A stretch of 29,884 nucleotides of DNA. Source: Candidatus Altimarinota bacterium. GTDB lineage: Bacteria; Patescibacteriota; Gracilibacteria; UBA1369; LOWO2-01-FULL-3. Position 1 is the first letter of the stretch, and the number at the start of each line of letters is the position of its first letter. The stretch is from contig JALNWA010000010.1 in assembly GCA_023231115.1 (NCBI GenBank), positions 1 to 29,884 on the forward strand, given 5' to 3'. A model generated the notes under the pieces. That model made no database searches, was not told the DNA's origin, and worked only from the letters and a program-made list of their open reading frames with translations. This document shows, in pieces, positions 14,984-23,251 of this stretch. A program made the position numbers and the translations under genes.

Positions 14984-16174
14984 ATGTTCTTAAAAAAAAC
15001 AATAAAAATTTTAGTACCGAGCTCAAAAAGCATTGCCGCAAGAGCAATAATCCTCGCAGCAATTTACGATAAAAAAATAAAACTGAAAAATATTCCCGAC
15101 TGTGACGACACGAAATATTTGATAAATGCATTAAAAAAATTAAATTCAAAAAACAAAAAAGTAAAAATTTTCACAGGAAATGCAGGGACAGCGACAAGAT
15201 TTTTGACAGCATTTTGCGCATTAAAAATAAATAATTTTGGTTTTGAAGAAATCAAAATAGATGTTTCGCCGGAAATGGAAAAACGTCCTATAAAAGAGCT
15301 TACATCAGCCCTAAATCGACTCGGAGCAGATATAAAAACGCTTGGAGGAAAAAACAAAAATTGTCCCCCGATAAAAATATATCCGGCACAACTTTCAGGC
15401 GGAAAAATAAAAATTCGTGGAGATATTAGCAGTCAATATATCTCCGCATTATTGATGATAAAAAATTTCACGAAGAAAAAAACAACAATAGAAATCAAGA
15501 AAAATGTTTTTTCAAAACCTTACATAAAAATGACAAAAAAAATTATTGAGGTTTTTGAAAATAAAAAATTAAAAAAATTTGAAATAGAAAGCGACGCATC
15601 ATCCGCTTCGTACATCGGAGAATATGCCGCATTAAATACTGACAAAAAAATAACACTCAAAAACATAACAAAAAATTCCATCCAAGGAGATATAAAATTT
15701 TTAGAATATTTGTCAAAAATGGGATGTAAAATCATTGAACACAAAAATTGCACGGAAATTGCAAGAACGAGCATACTGAAAGCTTTAAACAAGGTAGACA
15801 TGAAGGACACTCCCGACCTAGTTCCAACATTCGCAGTATTAGCAATGTTCGCAAAAGGAGTTACTAAAATAACGAATATAGGCAATTTAAAAATAAAAGA
15901 ATCAGATAGAATTTTTGCATTAAAAAATGAGATAAAAAAATTCGGAATCAAAATAAAAACAGGAAAAGATTTCATAGAAATTCACGGAAATCCAAATTTA
16001 ATTTTAGAAAAACATAAATCCCCTATCTCCATAAACACGTATAACGATCATCGAATTGCCATGGCTTTTGGCGTATTAAAGAGTAAAATGCCAAAGCTGA
16101 AAATCGAAAATCCAAAATGTGTTTCAAAAAGTTACCCGACATTTTGGAAAGACTTAAATAAGTTGCAAAAATGA
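14984..16174 (+). CDS. aroA: 3-phosphoshikimate 1-carboxyvinyltransferase (EPSP synthase)
   Basis: A 396-aa enzyme that adds the enolpyruvyl group of PEP to shikimate-3-phosphate. Features: Lys15 in the N-terminal PSSKS motif, GNAGTATRFL (65-74), the S3P-binding SSQYISA and DASSASY segments, catalytic Asp278 in DTPDLVP, KESDRI (305-310), NDHRIAMAFG (354-363) and the C-terminal KSYPTFW. It is shorter than most (about 430 residues), mainly in the N-terminal lobe loops. In the PEP/glyphosate loop the E. coli Pro101 position is Phe73. AAGGA directly abuts the ATG and overlaps the aroB stop. The TGA stop overlaps the MFS start (ATGA), indicating coupled translation. Confidence 0.96.
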   Translation: MFLKKTIKILVPSSKSIAARAIILAAIYDKKIKLKNIPDCDDTKYLINALKKLNSKNKKVKIFTGNAGTATRFLTAFCALKINNFGFEEIKIDVSPEMEKRPIKELTSALNRLGADIKTLGGKNKNCPPIKIYPAQLSGGKIKIRGDISSQYISALLMIKNFTKKKTTIEIKKNVFSKPYIKMTKKIIEVFENKKLKKFEIESDASSASYIGEYAALNTDKKITLKNITKNSIQGDIKFLEYLSKMGCKIIEHKNCTEIARTSILKALNKVDMKDTPDLVPTFAVLAMFAKGVTKITNIGNLKIKESDRIFALKNEIKKFGIKIKTGKDFIEIHGNPNLILEKHKSPISINTYNDHRIAMAFGVLKSKMPKLKIENPKCVSKSYPTFWKDLNKLQK

Positions 16175-17313
16175 ACACACAAATAATAACGATATCAACT
16201 TTTAATGGAATTGTAAGAATGCTAAAGACTTCCCTATTCTTTTTCTGGGGAATTTATTTCGCATCCATAGGACTTTCAGGGCTTGAAATAGGAACATTTT
16301 TCGCAGTAAATTCTTTCGCAAGTATACTAACAATATTACCATCAGGACTATCAAACGACAGGTTCAAGTCAAAAAATTTAATATCAATTTCTTTAATACT
16401 TGCAGCAATATTTTATTTTGGAATGGCCTCTACCGTATCTTTTCCAATACTTTTATTTTTGGGAGCACTAATAGGAATAAGTTTAAAAATATACGACTCT
16501 TCTTCTGACAGTCTTTTTTACAGAGCCGCAGAAACAGAAAATTTCAACAAACATTTAGGCACATTTCAAAGCATAAATTACCTGACAATTTCTCTCGGAA
16601 CAATGTTAACCGGCTACATAATCGGATTAGACATAGCCTTTAAAAATGTATTTATAGCCGTAGCAATAATCTTTTTGATTTTGGCAATTTTAGGATTTTT
16701 TATTCTTCCAAAAAACGACACTACAAAATTTGAAATCATTCATTACAAAAAAGATATTTTCAAAAAAGACGTAATGATTTTCCTTCTTGTAATAATTTTA
16801 TTCGCAACACATTTCGGAGTTGAAGGAACATCATACGGATTATTTTTAAAAGAAACTTTAAACCTTTCATCTCTTCAAACAGGCTTATACATGGGATTAG
16901 CAATGTTTCCGATGGCAATAAGCAGTCTAATAATTTCAAAAAAATTAAAAAACTGGAAAGCCAAAAACATATTGCTTTTCGGACTACTTTTGAGTGGATT
17001 TGGACATATTTTGATGACAATAAAAATTGTAGAAGTATCTTTTTTATTCAGAACAATTCATGAAATCGGAGATTCCGCATTTTTCTTCTTCTTGTATTAT
17101 GGAGTATCAAAAATATTCAGCATGGAAAGAATCGGCGGGAATACAGGCATGATAAATTTTGTATCGGCAATCGGAGGAGCAGTTTCATCCGCATTTTTCG
17201 GGCCAATCGGAGAAAAATTCGGATATGATATTCCTATTGCAGTAAGTGGAGGAATTTCATTGTTGGCGGTAATAGTTGTCCTTTCTTTTGTAAAATATTT
17301 TGACCACAAATGA
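16171..17313 (+). CDS. MFS transporter in the shikimate operon
   Basis: A 380-aa major facilitator superfamily protein with about 12 hydrophobic segments (for example 16-36, 41-60, 72-91, 200-216 and 345-372). A motif-A-like sequence GLSNDRFKSK lies in the loop after TM2, and the two halves are joined by a charged central loop (about 180-198). Start and stop overlap aroA and aroK as ATGA, so it is translated with the shikimate enzymes. Its substrate is not readable from sequence. Context suggests an aromatic compound, a shikimate-pathway intermediate or an aromatic amino acid, imported or exported, but this is inference. Confidence 0.9.
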   Translation: MNTQIITISTFNGIVRMLKTSLFFFWGIYFASIGLSGLEIGTFFAVNSFASILTILPSGLSNDRFKSKNLISISLILAAIFYFGMASTVSFPILLFLGALIGISLKIYDSSSDSLFYRAAETENFNKHLGTFQSINYLTISLGTMLTGYIIGLDIAFKNVFIAVAIIFLILAILGFFILPKNDTTKFEIIHYKKDIFKKDVMIFLLVIILFATHFGVEGTSYGLFLKETLNLSSLQTGLYMGLAMFPMAISSLIISKKLKNWKAKNILLFGLLLSGFGHILMTIKIVEVSFLFRTIHEIGDSAFFFFLYYGVSKIFSMERIGGNTGMINFVSAIGGAVSSAFFGPIGEKFGYDIPIAVSGGISLLAVIVVLSFVKYFDHK

Positions 17314-17795
17314 TAATAGCTTTAACAGGCCTTCGTGGCAGTGGTAAAACAAAAATAGGGCTTGCTTTAGCCGAAAAACTTAAGTTAAAATTTTACGATT
17401 TAGATCAAGAAATAGAGAAAAGATTAAAAAGAAAAATAAAAGATTTAGTGACAAAAAATGGATGGGAATATTTCAGAAAAATAGAAAGTGAAGTACTAAA
17501 AAAAACCACAGAAAAAATTAATAAAAATAAAAAAATTACAATTTTATCTCTTGGCGGCGGAACAATTATCGAAGAAAAAAACGCAAAATTGATAAGAAAA
17601 AACTGCTTCGTAATTTACCTAAAAGACACTCCTGAAAATTGCGCAAAAAGAATCAGCAAAGAAGAAAGACCCGCACTAACAAAGCAAAAAACACTACTCA
17701 AAGAAATGAAAGAATTATACAAAGCGCGTCATAAAATTTATAAAAAAAATGCAGATCTTATTTTGAAAAAATCTAGCATTTCATTCTTAGCATAG
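17310..17795 (+). CDS. aroK: shikimate kinase
   Basis: A 161-aa P-loop kinase that phosphorylates shikimate at the 3-hydroxyl, supplying the substrate of AroA. Walker A GLRGSGKT (7-14), shikimate-binding Asp32 (DLD), Arg56 and Glu59/61 (FRKIESE), GGG loop 82-84 and lid Arg120 in ERPAL all fit the family. Length is typical. The ATG overlaps the TGA of the MFS gene. The last 23 bases overlap the convergent U32 gene. aroD, aroE and aroC, needed for a complete pathway, are not in the window. Confidence 0.95.
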   Translation: MIIALTGLRGSGKTKIGLALAEKLKLKFYDLDQEIEKRLKRKIKDLVTKNGWEYFRKIESEVLKKTTEKINKNKKITILSLGGGTIIEEKNAKLIRKNCFVIYLKDTPENCAKRISKEERPALTKQKTLLKEMKELYKARHKIYKKNADLILKKSSISFLA

Positions 17796-19014
17796 CGTAC
17801 ACCGGAATAGTTTTTTTATTTCCTTTGAATTTTAACACCCTATTCCCCGCCCCGCCGTGGGCTTCTGTAAGCACATTTCCTTCTGTGTCCAAAATCTCGG
17901 AGACCTCAACTTCAAAATTTTCGTCAGGAGTCATTACCTCAAGTTTATCTCCGGCAAGAAGTTTATTTTTTATATCCACAAGATATTCATTTTTGTTTTT
18001 TTCCTCCAAAACCATTCCCATAAATTTCTTTTTTTGCAAAGGAGTTCCGGCGCCATAATGAATATCATCTTTCGAAGGAAATCCAAAAAGATATCCGGGA
18101 ATAAATCCACGATTTGCAGTCGACTCAACTTCATCTATCAAAGTTTTATCAAATTTCTTCCCCGCCAACATGTCGTCAATTGCCTTTCTATAAGCCTTTA
18201 CAACAGTCGCAAGATAATATTCGCTTTTATTTCTTCCCTCTATTTTAAAACTACAAATTCCGGAATCATACAAATCCTTTATATAAGGCAACAAACACAT
18301 ATCCTTCGAATTCATAAAATAAGTACCATGTTCATCTTCATCAACAGCAATCATTTCCCCGGGACGTTTTTCTTCTTCCAAATAAACTTTATATTTCCAT
18401 CTACAACTATGAGCGCAAATTCCCTGATTACTATCACGTCCTGTCATATAATTTGAAAGCAAACACCTTCCGCTGTACGCCATGCAAATCGCACCATGCA
18501 CAAAAAATTCAAGTTCAATATCCGGAACATTTTCATGAATTTCCTTAATTTCAGAAAGCATAAGTTCTCTCGGCAAAATAATTCTGCTTGCCCCTTGCTT
18601 CTTCCAAAACTCAACAGACCTGTAATTTAAAACATTCGCCTGAACCGACATATGCAAAACCGCTTCAGGATAATGCTCTTTTATAAGCTCAAAAACCCCC
18701 GGATCAGCCACAATAATCGCATCAGGCTTCACTACTTCACGCACAAATTTAAGATGTTTTTTAAACGCATCAATCTTGTTTCCACGAGGATAAATATTCA
18801 TTGTCATGTACAAAGTTTTCTTATTCTTGCGAATAAGATCCACAGCCTCCATCAAAGAGTCCTGTGTAAAATTATTTGTACGACTTCTCATGCTAAAACT
18901 CGGCATGCCCATATAGAACGCATCAGCGCCATACATAAGCCCAATTTTCACCTTTTCCAAATTTCCTGCAGGCGCAAGAAGTTCGGGAACCAGATTTTTT
19001 TTCTTTTTAATCAT
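17773..19014 (-). CDS. U32-family protein, tRNA U34 hydroxylation factor (TrhP/YrrO-like)
   Basis: A 413-aa protein annotated historically as peptidase U32. The N-terminal TIM-barrel opens ELLAPAGNLEKVKIGLMYGADAFY. The U32 signature runs from Glu169 to Ser187, with the HGAIC...SGRC cysteines 177 and 184, followed by GICAHSC (Cys200, Cys204). These cysteines match the set expected to hold an Fe-S cluster. A C-terminal beta-barrel domain (about 325-400) is the RNA-associated extension of long U32 proteins. From family knowledge, YegQ/TrhP and YrrO proteins take part in prephenate-dependent 5-hydroxyuridine formation at tRNA wobble position 34. RlhA (23S rRNA hydroxylation) is the main alternative. 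It lies tail to tail with the shikimate operon. Confidence 0.88.
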   Translation of the reverse strand: MIKKKKNLVPELLAPAGNLEKVKIGLMYGADAFYMGMPSFSMRSRTNNFTQDSLMEAVDLIRKNKKTLYMTMNIYPRGNKIDAFKKHLKFVREVVKPDAIIVADPGVFELIKEHYPEAVLHMSVQANVLNYRSVEFWKKQGASRIILPRELMLSEIKEIHENVPDIELEFFVHGAICMAYSGRCLLSNYMTGRDSNQGICAHSCRWKYKVYLEEEKRPGEMIAVDEDEHGTYFMNSKDMCLLPYIKDLYDSGICSFKIEGRNKSEYYLATVVKAYRKAIDDMLAGKKFDKTLIDEVESTANRGFIPGYLFGFPSKDDIHYGAGTPLQKKKFMGMVLEEKNKNEYLVDIKNKLLAGDKLEVMTPDENFEVEVSEILDTEGNVLTEAHGGAGNRVLKFKGNKKTIPVYAMLRMKC

Positions 19015-19024
19015 AGCGAAAAAG

Positions 19025-19053
19025 ATTTTATCCTAAACAAGCCAAATCAGCAA
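19025..19053 (-). promoter_or_regulatory. promoter of the U32 gene, near-leaderless
   Basis: On the minus strand, -35 TTGCTG (19048-19053), 17-bp spacer and -10 TAAAAT (19025-19030). The -10 ends 10 nt before the ATG at 19014, giving a leader of only about 3-4 nt. Confidence 0.5.
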
Positions 19054-19065
19054 CATCCACTAAAA

Positions 19066-19368
19066 TTATTTTTTATCCATATATCTAGACACAGCGGCAA
19101 GACATCCATTACGAATGTCTGTGCGTAAGTTGTCCCTATCAGTCATATCTTGTTCTGTTCCGTTTCCAAATTCTCCGGCCTCATTCTGAGCCTTCGCATA
19201 GCAATAAGCATGACGCTGAGAATCACTCATCGACTTTAACTGACATTCAGAAACAGGCCCCGTATAATCAATGATAGCCCTACCATTACATTTCTCAGGT
19301 TTTTCACATCCAACAGCCCCCAAAACAGAGATAAAAGCAGCTGCAATTTTCATTTTACCTATTCCCAT
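19066..19368 (-). CDS. small Cys-rich lipoprotein (paralogue 2)
   Basis: A 100-aa predicted lipoprotein with a Lys n-region, hydrophobic core and lipobox AVGC with Cys21. The mature part carries further cysteines (27, 42, 56 and 89), a D/N/Q-rich helical body and a C-terminal NGCLAAVSRYMDKK. It is clearly related to the gene just upstream: both share the lipobox, an early Cys, a Cys beginning the QLKSM/MDKGEM helix and a Cys in the last helix. The annotated ATG overlaps the upstream gene by 14 bases. An internal ATG (19353) with AGG just before it is an alternative that would still keep the signal. Function unknown. Confidence 0.7.
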   Translation of the reverse strand: MGIGKMKIAAAFISVLGAVGCEKPEKCNGRAIIDYTGPVSECQLKSMSDSQRHAYCYAKAQNEAGEFGNGTEQDMTDRDNLRTDIRNGCLAAVSRYMDKK

Positions 19369-19663
19369 GATAATTTATTAAAGCATCTCGACATTTTGCA
19401 CCACACTCATGACTAATTTCGTGTGGAACAAGATCAGCCTCCTCTTCAATACCACTCATTTGATTCGCCTTATCACGTCTATCACGCGCAAGTTCAGCTT
19501 TATAAGCCTCCATTTCACCCTTATCCATACATCTGGCTTGATCGTAAGTCACAGCGTAAAGATTATCAACAGCAGGCACTTCATCACAACCGTCTGTATT
19601 TTTACACCCACCAACAGCCAAAGCGGAAACAAGACAAGCCCCTGCAATTTTTCCCATATCCAT
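19355..19663 (-). CDS. small Cys-rich lipoprotein (paralogue 1)
   Basis: A 102-aa predicted lipoprotein. It begins MDMGKIAGACLVSALAVGGC, with the lipobox cysteine at 20. A mature acidic/basic helical region follows (MEAYKAELARDRRDK), ending ECGAKCRDALINY. Additional cysteines lie at 26 and 45 and in the CGAKC pair near 89-93. It is related in layout to the following gene, consistent with a tandem duplication. Lysis/entry-exclusion-like small lipoproteins share this size, but there is no specific similarity I can name. It has its own promoter. Confidence 0.7.
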   Translation of the reverse strand: MDMGKIAGACLVSALAVGGCKNTDGCDEVPAVDNLYAVTYDQARCMDKGEMEAYKAELARDRRDKANQMSGIEEEADLVPHEISHECGAKCRDALINYHGNR

Positions 19664-19695
19664 AAAAACAGGATTAAAACATAAAATTAGACAAC

Positions 19696-19724
19696 ATTAA
19701 ACACCCAAAATCTAATTCTGTCAA
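19696..19724 (-). promoter_or_regulatory. promoter of the tandem lipoprotein genes
   Basis: On the minus strand, a perfect -35 TTGACA (19719-19724), 17-bp spacer and -10 TTTAAT (19696-19701). The leader is about 27 nt with no Shine-Dalgarno sequence. Confidence 0.65.
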
Positions 19725-19747
19725 TCAAGCACGGTAAAAAAACCATC

Positions 19748-19777
19748 TAAACTTTCTAAATAAATAAATGCTACAAT
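19748..19777 (+). promoter_or_regulatory. nadB promoter, leaderless
   Basis: Extended -10 TGC-TACAAT (19772-19777) with a weak -35 (TAAACT, 19748-19753, 18-bp spacer). Six bases separate it from the ATG at 19784, so the expected +1 is the A of the start codon. Confidence 0.6.
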
Positions 19778-19783
19778 ACGACC

Positions 19784-21271
19784 ATGCAAACAAATTTTTT
19801 AGTAATCGGCTCGGGGATCTCAGGACTAAATTTTGCCCTGCAGGCGGCAAAAAAGGGAAAAGTAATAATTGTCACAAAGAAAAAATTAATTGATTCAAAC
19901 ACAAACTTCGCACAAGGAGGAATAGCCGCAGTGCTAGACCAAACTGACAATTTCGAAAAACACGTTGAAGATACTTTAAAAGCCGGAGCCTTTCACAACA
20001 ATAAAAAAGCCGTGCAATTTATGGTGGAAAATTCAGCAGACGCAATTTATAGACTTATCGATTTGGGAGTTGAATTTCAAAAAGAAAACGGAAAACTTTC
20101 GCTTACCAAAGAAGGCGGACACTCGCACAGAAGAATCGCATTTGTGGGAGACTACACCGGAAAAGAGATAGAAAGAATTTTGGTAAAACGCGTCAAAGAA
20201 CATCCGAACATTACAATTTTAGAAGATGCATTTGCATTAAAATTACTCACACAAAAAAAATTCTTAAGCAAAAAAACTTGCATCGGCTCACAAATAATTC
20301 GCAGAAATAAAATTGAAAATATTTTTGCGGACCAAACAATTTTATCGACCGGTGGAGTCGGACAATTATTTTTGCAAACAACAAATCCACCGATAGCCAC
20401 AGCTGACGGAATAGCTATGGCAAGCCAAATCGGATGCAAAATAAAAGACATGGAATTTATACAATTTCATCCGACAGCATTAAACAAAAACACATTTCCA
20501 AAATTTTTAATTTCAGAAACTGTTCGCGGAGAAGGCGCAAAACTTGTAAATGAAAAAGGAGAAAAATTTATGGAAAATTTACATCCGCTAAAAGACTTGG
20601 CACCCCGAGATATAGTCGCACGGGAAATTTATAAACAACAAAAGACGGAAGAAGTTTTTCTTGATATAAGGTACAAATCCAGAGAATATTTAAAAAAACG
20701 CTTCCCACAAATTTACGAAAAATTAAAAAAATTAAAGATAGACATGGCAAAAGATTTAATTCCGGTAACCCCTGCCGCACATTATTTATGTGGCGGAATT
20801 GAAGTCGATTTAAACGGCCAAACAAGCGTAAAAAACCTATTCGCATTCGGAGAAGTAACATGCACAGGAGTCCACGGGGCAAACAGATTGGCATCAAATT
20901 CACTTTTGGAAGCATTGGTTTTTAGCAATCAGGTAGCCAAAAATCTAACTCCAAACCAAAAAATAAAACAAACAAAATTCGAAACTCAAAAAATTCTAAG
21001 AAAAAATTCCAAAGAAACTCTGCTTACAGAAAAAATGAAACAAGAAATAAAAGCCATCATGTGGAACTACGCCGGAATCATCCGCAACCGCAAAAAAATC
21101 AAAAAAGAAGCCATTCCAAAAATGGAACAAATCCTAAAAACCCTCAAAAAATTCTCCGGCACAAACCAAGAAATCGCCGAAGCCTCAAACATGAGCATAG
21201 CTTCCCTCCTCATCCTGAAAGCCGCATACAAGCGCAAAAAACCACTTGGATGCCATTTCGTAGAGAAATAA
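19784..21271 (+). CDS. nadB: L-aspartate oxidase
   Basis: A 495-aa FAD-dependent oxidase that converts L-aspartate to iminoaspartate for de novo NAD synthesis. The FAD loop is GSGISGL (9-15). NFAQGGIAA, GGHSHRRIAFVGDYTG, QFHPTAL, SETVRGEGAKLVN, PAAHYLCGGI and HGANRLASNSLLEALV are the diagnostic succinate-dehydrogenase/aspartate-oxidase motifs in the usual order. The C-terminal helical domain (about 400-495) is present. The FAD-site and catalytic regions favour NadB over fumarate reductase flavoprotein. nadA and nadC are not adjacent; the gene stands alone. The mRNA appears leaderless. Its stop is 5 bp from the convergent prfA stop. Confidence 0.95.
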   Translation: MQTNFLVIGSGISGLNFALQAAKKGKVIIVTKKKLIDSNTNFAQGGIAAVLDQTDNFEKHVEDTLKAGAFHNNKKAVQFMVENSADAIYRLIDLGVEFQKENGKLSLTKEGGHSHRRIAFVGDYTGKEIERILVKRVKEHPNITILEDAFALKLLTQKKFLSKKTCIGSQIIRRNKIENIFADQTILSTGGVGQLFLQTTNPPIATADGIAMASQIGCKIKDMEFIQFHPTALNKNTFPKFLISETVRGEGAKLVNEKGEKFMENLHPLKDLAPRDIVAREIYKQQKTEEVFLDIRYKSREYLKKRFPQIYEKLKKLKIDMAKDLIPVTPAAHYLCGGIEVDLNGQTSVKNLFAFGEVTCTGVHGANRLASNSLLEALVFSNQVAKNLTPNQKIKQTKFETQKILRKNSKETLLTEKMKQEIKAIMWNYAGIIRNRKKIKKEAIPKMEQILKTLKKFSGTNQEIAEASNMSIASLLILKAAYKRKKPLGCHFVEK

Positions 21272-21276
21272 AAAAG

Positions 21277-22350
21277 TTATTTCTCCCCCACTTTCTCAAG
21301 CAACATTTCCTGTTCTGCGGCATGGAGACTTTCGACGATATCATCAATTCCACCTTCCATTATCGCAGGCAAATTGCTCCAACTTTTGTGAATTCGATGA
21401 TCTGTAACACGATCCTGAGGAAAATTATAAGTTCGTATTTTTTCACTTCTATCCCCTGAACCAATTTGGTCGGAACGATTGTCCCCGCGCTCTTTCCTAA
21501 GTTTTTCCTCTTCCAAATCATATAATCTTGTCATAAGCACTTTCATCGCCTTCGCTCTGTTTTTTAATTGAGACCTCTCATCCTGACAAGTAACAACAAC
21601 TCCGGACGGAATATGAGTAATACGAACAGCTGATTCGGTCTTGTTTACGCCCTGCCCTCCATGTCCACCGGAACGATAAACATCAACCCTCAAATCAGAT
21701 TCATTTATGCTTACATCAACTTCTTCGGCTTCAGGAAGCACCGCAACGCTCGCCGCAGAGGTATGAATTCTACCTTGGCTTTCCGTCACCGGAACTCTTT
21801 GAACACGATGAACGCCGCTTTCATACTTCAAAATTCCATAAACATTTTCACCGTGAACAGAAAAAACAATTTCCTTAATGCATCCCGGCTCACCTTCGCT
21901 TTTATCCATAATTTCAATTTTAAATCCACGATTTTCAGCAAAACGAAAATACATTCTGCAAAGTTCCCCTGCAAAAAGCGCCGCTTCATCACCACCTGTT
22001 CCGGCACGAATTTCAACGATACAATCTCTCGCATCATTTGGATCCTTCGGCAGAATTTCAAGCTTTGCAAGAGCATCTAATTCAATAACTCTGGCTTCAG
22101 CTTCCTTTTTTTGAGCCTCAGCCATTTCTTTAAGCTCATTATCTTCACTCTGCAACATTTCCTCGGCATCAGCTTTCGCATTCAAAACTTTCCTATATTC
22201 AAGCGTCAAAGCATGAGCCCTCTCAAGAATTTTGTATTTTCTCGACAAAGTTTTATATTTTCCCATGTCAGAAGTGACCAAAGGATCAGACAATTGATTT
22301 TGAATATCGAGATACTCCTTATCTATTTTTTCCAATTTATCGAACAGCAT
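21277..22350 (-). CDS. prfA: peptide chain release factor 1
   Basis: A 357-aa class I release factor for UAA/UAG. The stop-codon-reading tripeptide is PVT (187-189), the RF1 type (RF2 has SPF). The GGQ motif that triggers peptidyl-tRNA hydrolysis is at 231-233, in [17 protein letters not shown]. Coiled N-terminal helical domain and length are normal. It follows prmC, whose product methylates the GGQ glutamine, by 9 bp in the rpsU-prmC-prfA operon. No Shine-Dalgarno sequence is seen. UGA stops elsewhere in the window imply that an RF2 gene exists outside it. Confidence 0.98.
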   Translation of the reverse strand: MLFDKLEKIDKEYLDIQNQLSDPLVTSDMGKYKTLSRKYKILERAHALTLEYRKVLNAKADAEEMLQSEDNELKEMAEAQKKEAEARVIELDALAKLEILPKDPNDARDCIVEIRAGTGGDEAALFAGELCRMYFRFAENRGFKIEIMDKSEGEPGCIKEIVFSVHGENVYGILKYESGVHRVQRVPVTESQGRIHTSAASVAVLPEAEEVDVSINESDLRVDVYRSGGHGGQGVNKTESAVRITHIPSGVVVTCQDERSQLKNRAKAMKVLMTRLYDLEEEKLRKERGDNRSDQIGSGDRSEKIRTYNFPQDRVTDHRIHKSWSNLPAIMEGGIDDIVESLHAAEQEMLLEKVGEK

Positions 22351-22359
22351 AATGCGATT

Positions 22360-23250
22360 TTAATATTTTTTCTTAACAATGAATATTCTTGGGATACCTG
22401 CCAAATCTTCCTCAATTTTCCACTCATCTTGTTCAAAATATTTACTCAACAGTTCCTTCATCTTTTCCCCCTGAGCAAAGCCAAATTCTCCAATCATCAA
22501 TCTAAATTTCACATCTTTTTCCTTAATCTGTTGAAACATTTTTTTATACAACTCTAAGCCATCATTTCCACCAAAAAGTGCGACATTTGGCTCAAAATCT
22601 TCAACATTTTTTTCAACAAACCGATCCTCAACCTCACCTATATAAGGCAAGTTCGCAACAATAATATCACAACTCTCACCTTCTTCCAAAAATTCGAGAA
22701 GATCGCTTGCAAAAGCCTGAATTTTATCCTCAAGTCCGTGTTGACCAATATTAATTCTGCAAACCTCAAGTGCATCTTCACTTATATCCACCGCAAAAAC
22801 CTCATCCAACGGATCATCCAAATAATCTCTAAAATGCTTCGCAATAGAAATAGCTATATTTCCGCTTCCGGTTCCAACGTCCACAAGCTTAAGTTTTCGG
22901 CTTCCATCTCCATATTTCACGACAGCTTCAAGAAACTCAATCACCTTTTCCACAATCATTTCAGTCTCCGGTCTTGGAACAAGCACGCGTTTATCCACAA
23001 AAAAATCATTTCCATAAAATTCTTTACGACAAGTTATGTAAGCGACAGGCTCACCCAAAACAATCCGATCAATATAAGAATTAAACAACAATTCATCGGA
23101 GCTAGAAACCTCTTCATCTCCATGCGCCAAAAGATATTCTTTTGTTTCCCCGAGAATATGAGCCAAAACAACTTCGCTATCAATAAAAGCGGCATCCCTA
23201 ACCAAAGAAATATTGGAGTATCCGCTTTTTAGTAATTCACAAATTTTCAT
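22360..23250 (-). CDS. prmC: release factor glutamine N5-methyltransferase
   Basis: A 296-aa SAM-dependent methyltransferase that modifies the Gln of the GGQ motif of release factors. It has the N-terminal helical RF-binding domain (1-85), LVPRPETE (90-97), SAM motif VDVGTGSGNIA (123-133) and acidic motif AVDIS (153-157). The active-site NPPY tetrad reads NLPY (200-203), a substitution to note. The frame is open back to 23307, but that would overlap rpsU. ATG 23250 lies one base after the rpsU stop and gives a normal length. Operon context with prfA confirms the assignment. Confidence 0.95.
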   Translation of the reverse strand: MKICELLKSGYSNISLVRDAAFIDSEVVLAHILGETKEYLLAHGDEEVSSSDELLFNSYIDRIVLGEPVAYITCRKEFYGNDFFVDKRVLVPRPETEMIVEKVIEFLEAVVKYGDGSRKLKLVDVGTGSGNIAISIAKHFRDYLDDPLDEVFAVDISEDALEVCRINIGQHGLEDKIQAFASDLLEFLEEGESCDIIVANLPYIGEVEDRFVEKNVEDFEPNVALFGGNDGLELYKKMFQQIKEKDVKFRLMIGEFGFAQGEKMKELLSKYFEQDEWKIEEDLAGIPRIFIVKKKY

Positions 23251-23251
23251 C

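Noticed and set aside
16171..17313. UGA recoded as Gly (genetic code 25)
   Set aside because: aroA and the MFS gene end naturally at TGA in ATGA overlaps with the next gene, and no long gene has an in-frame TGA.
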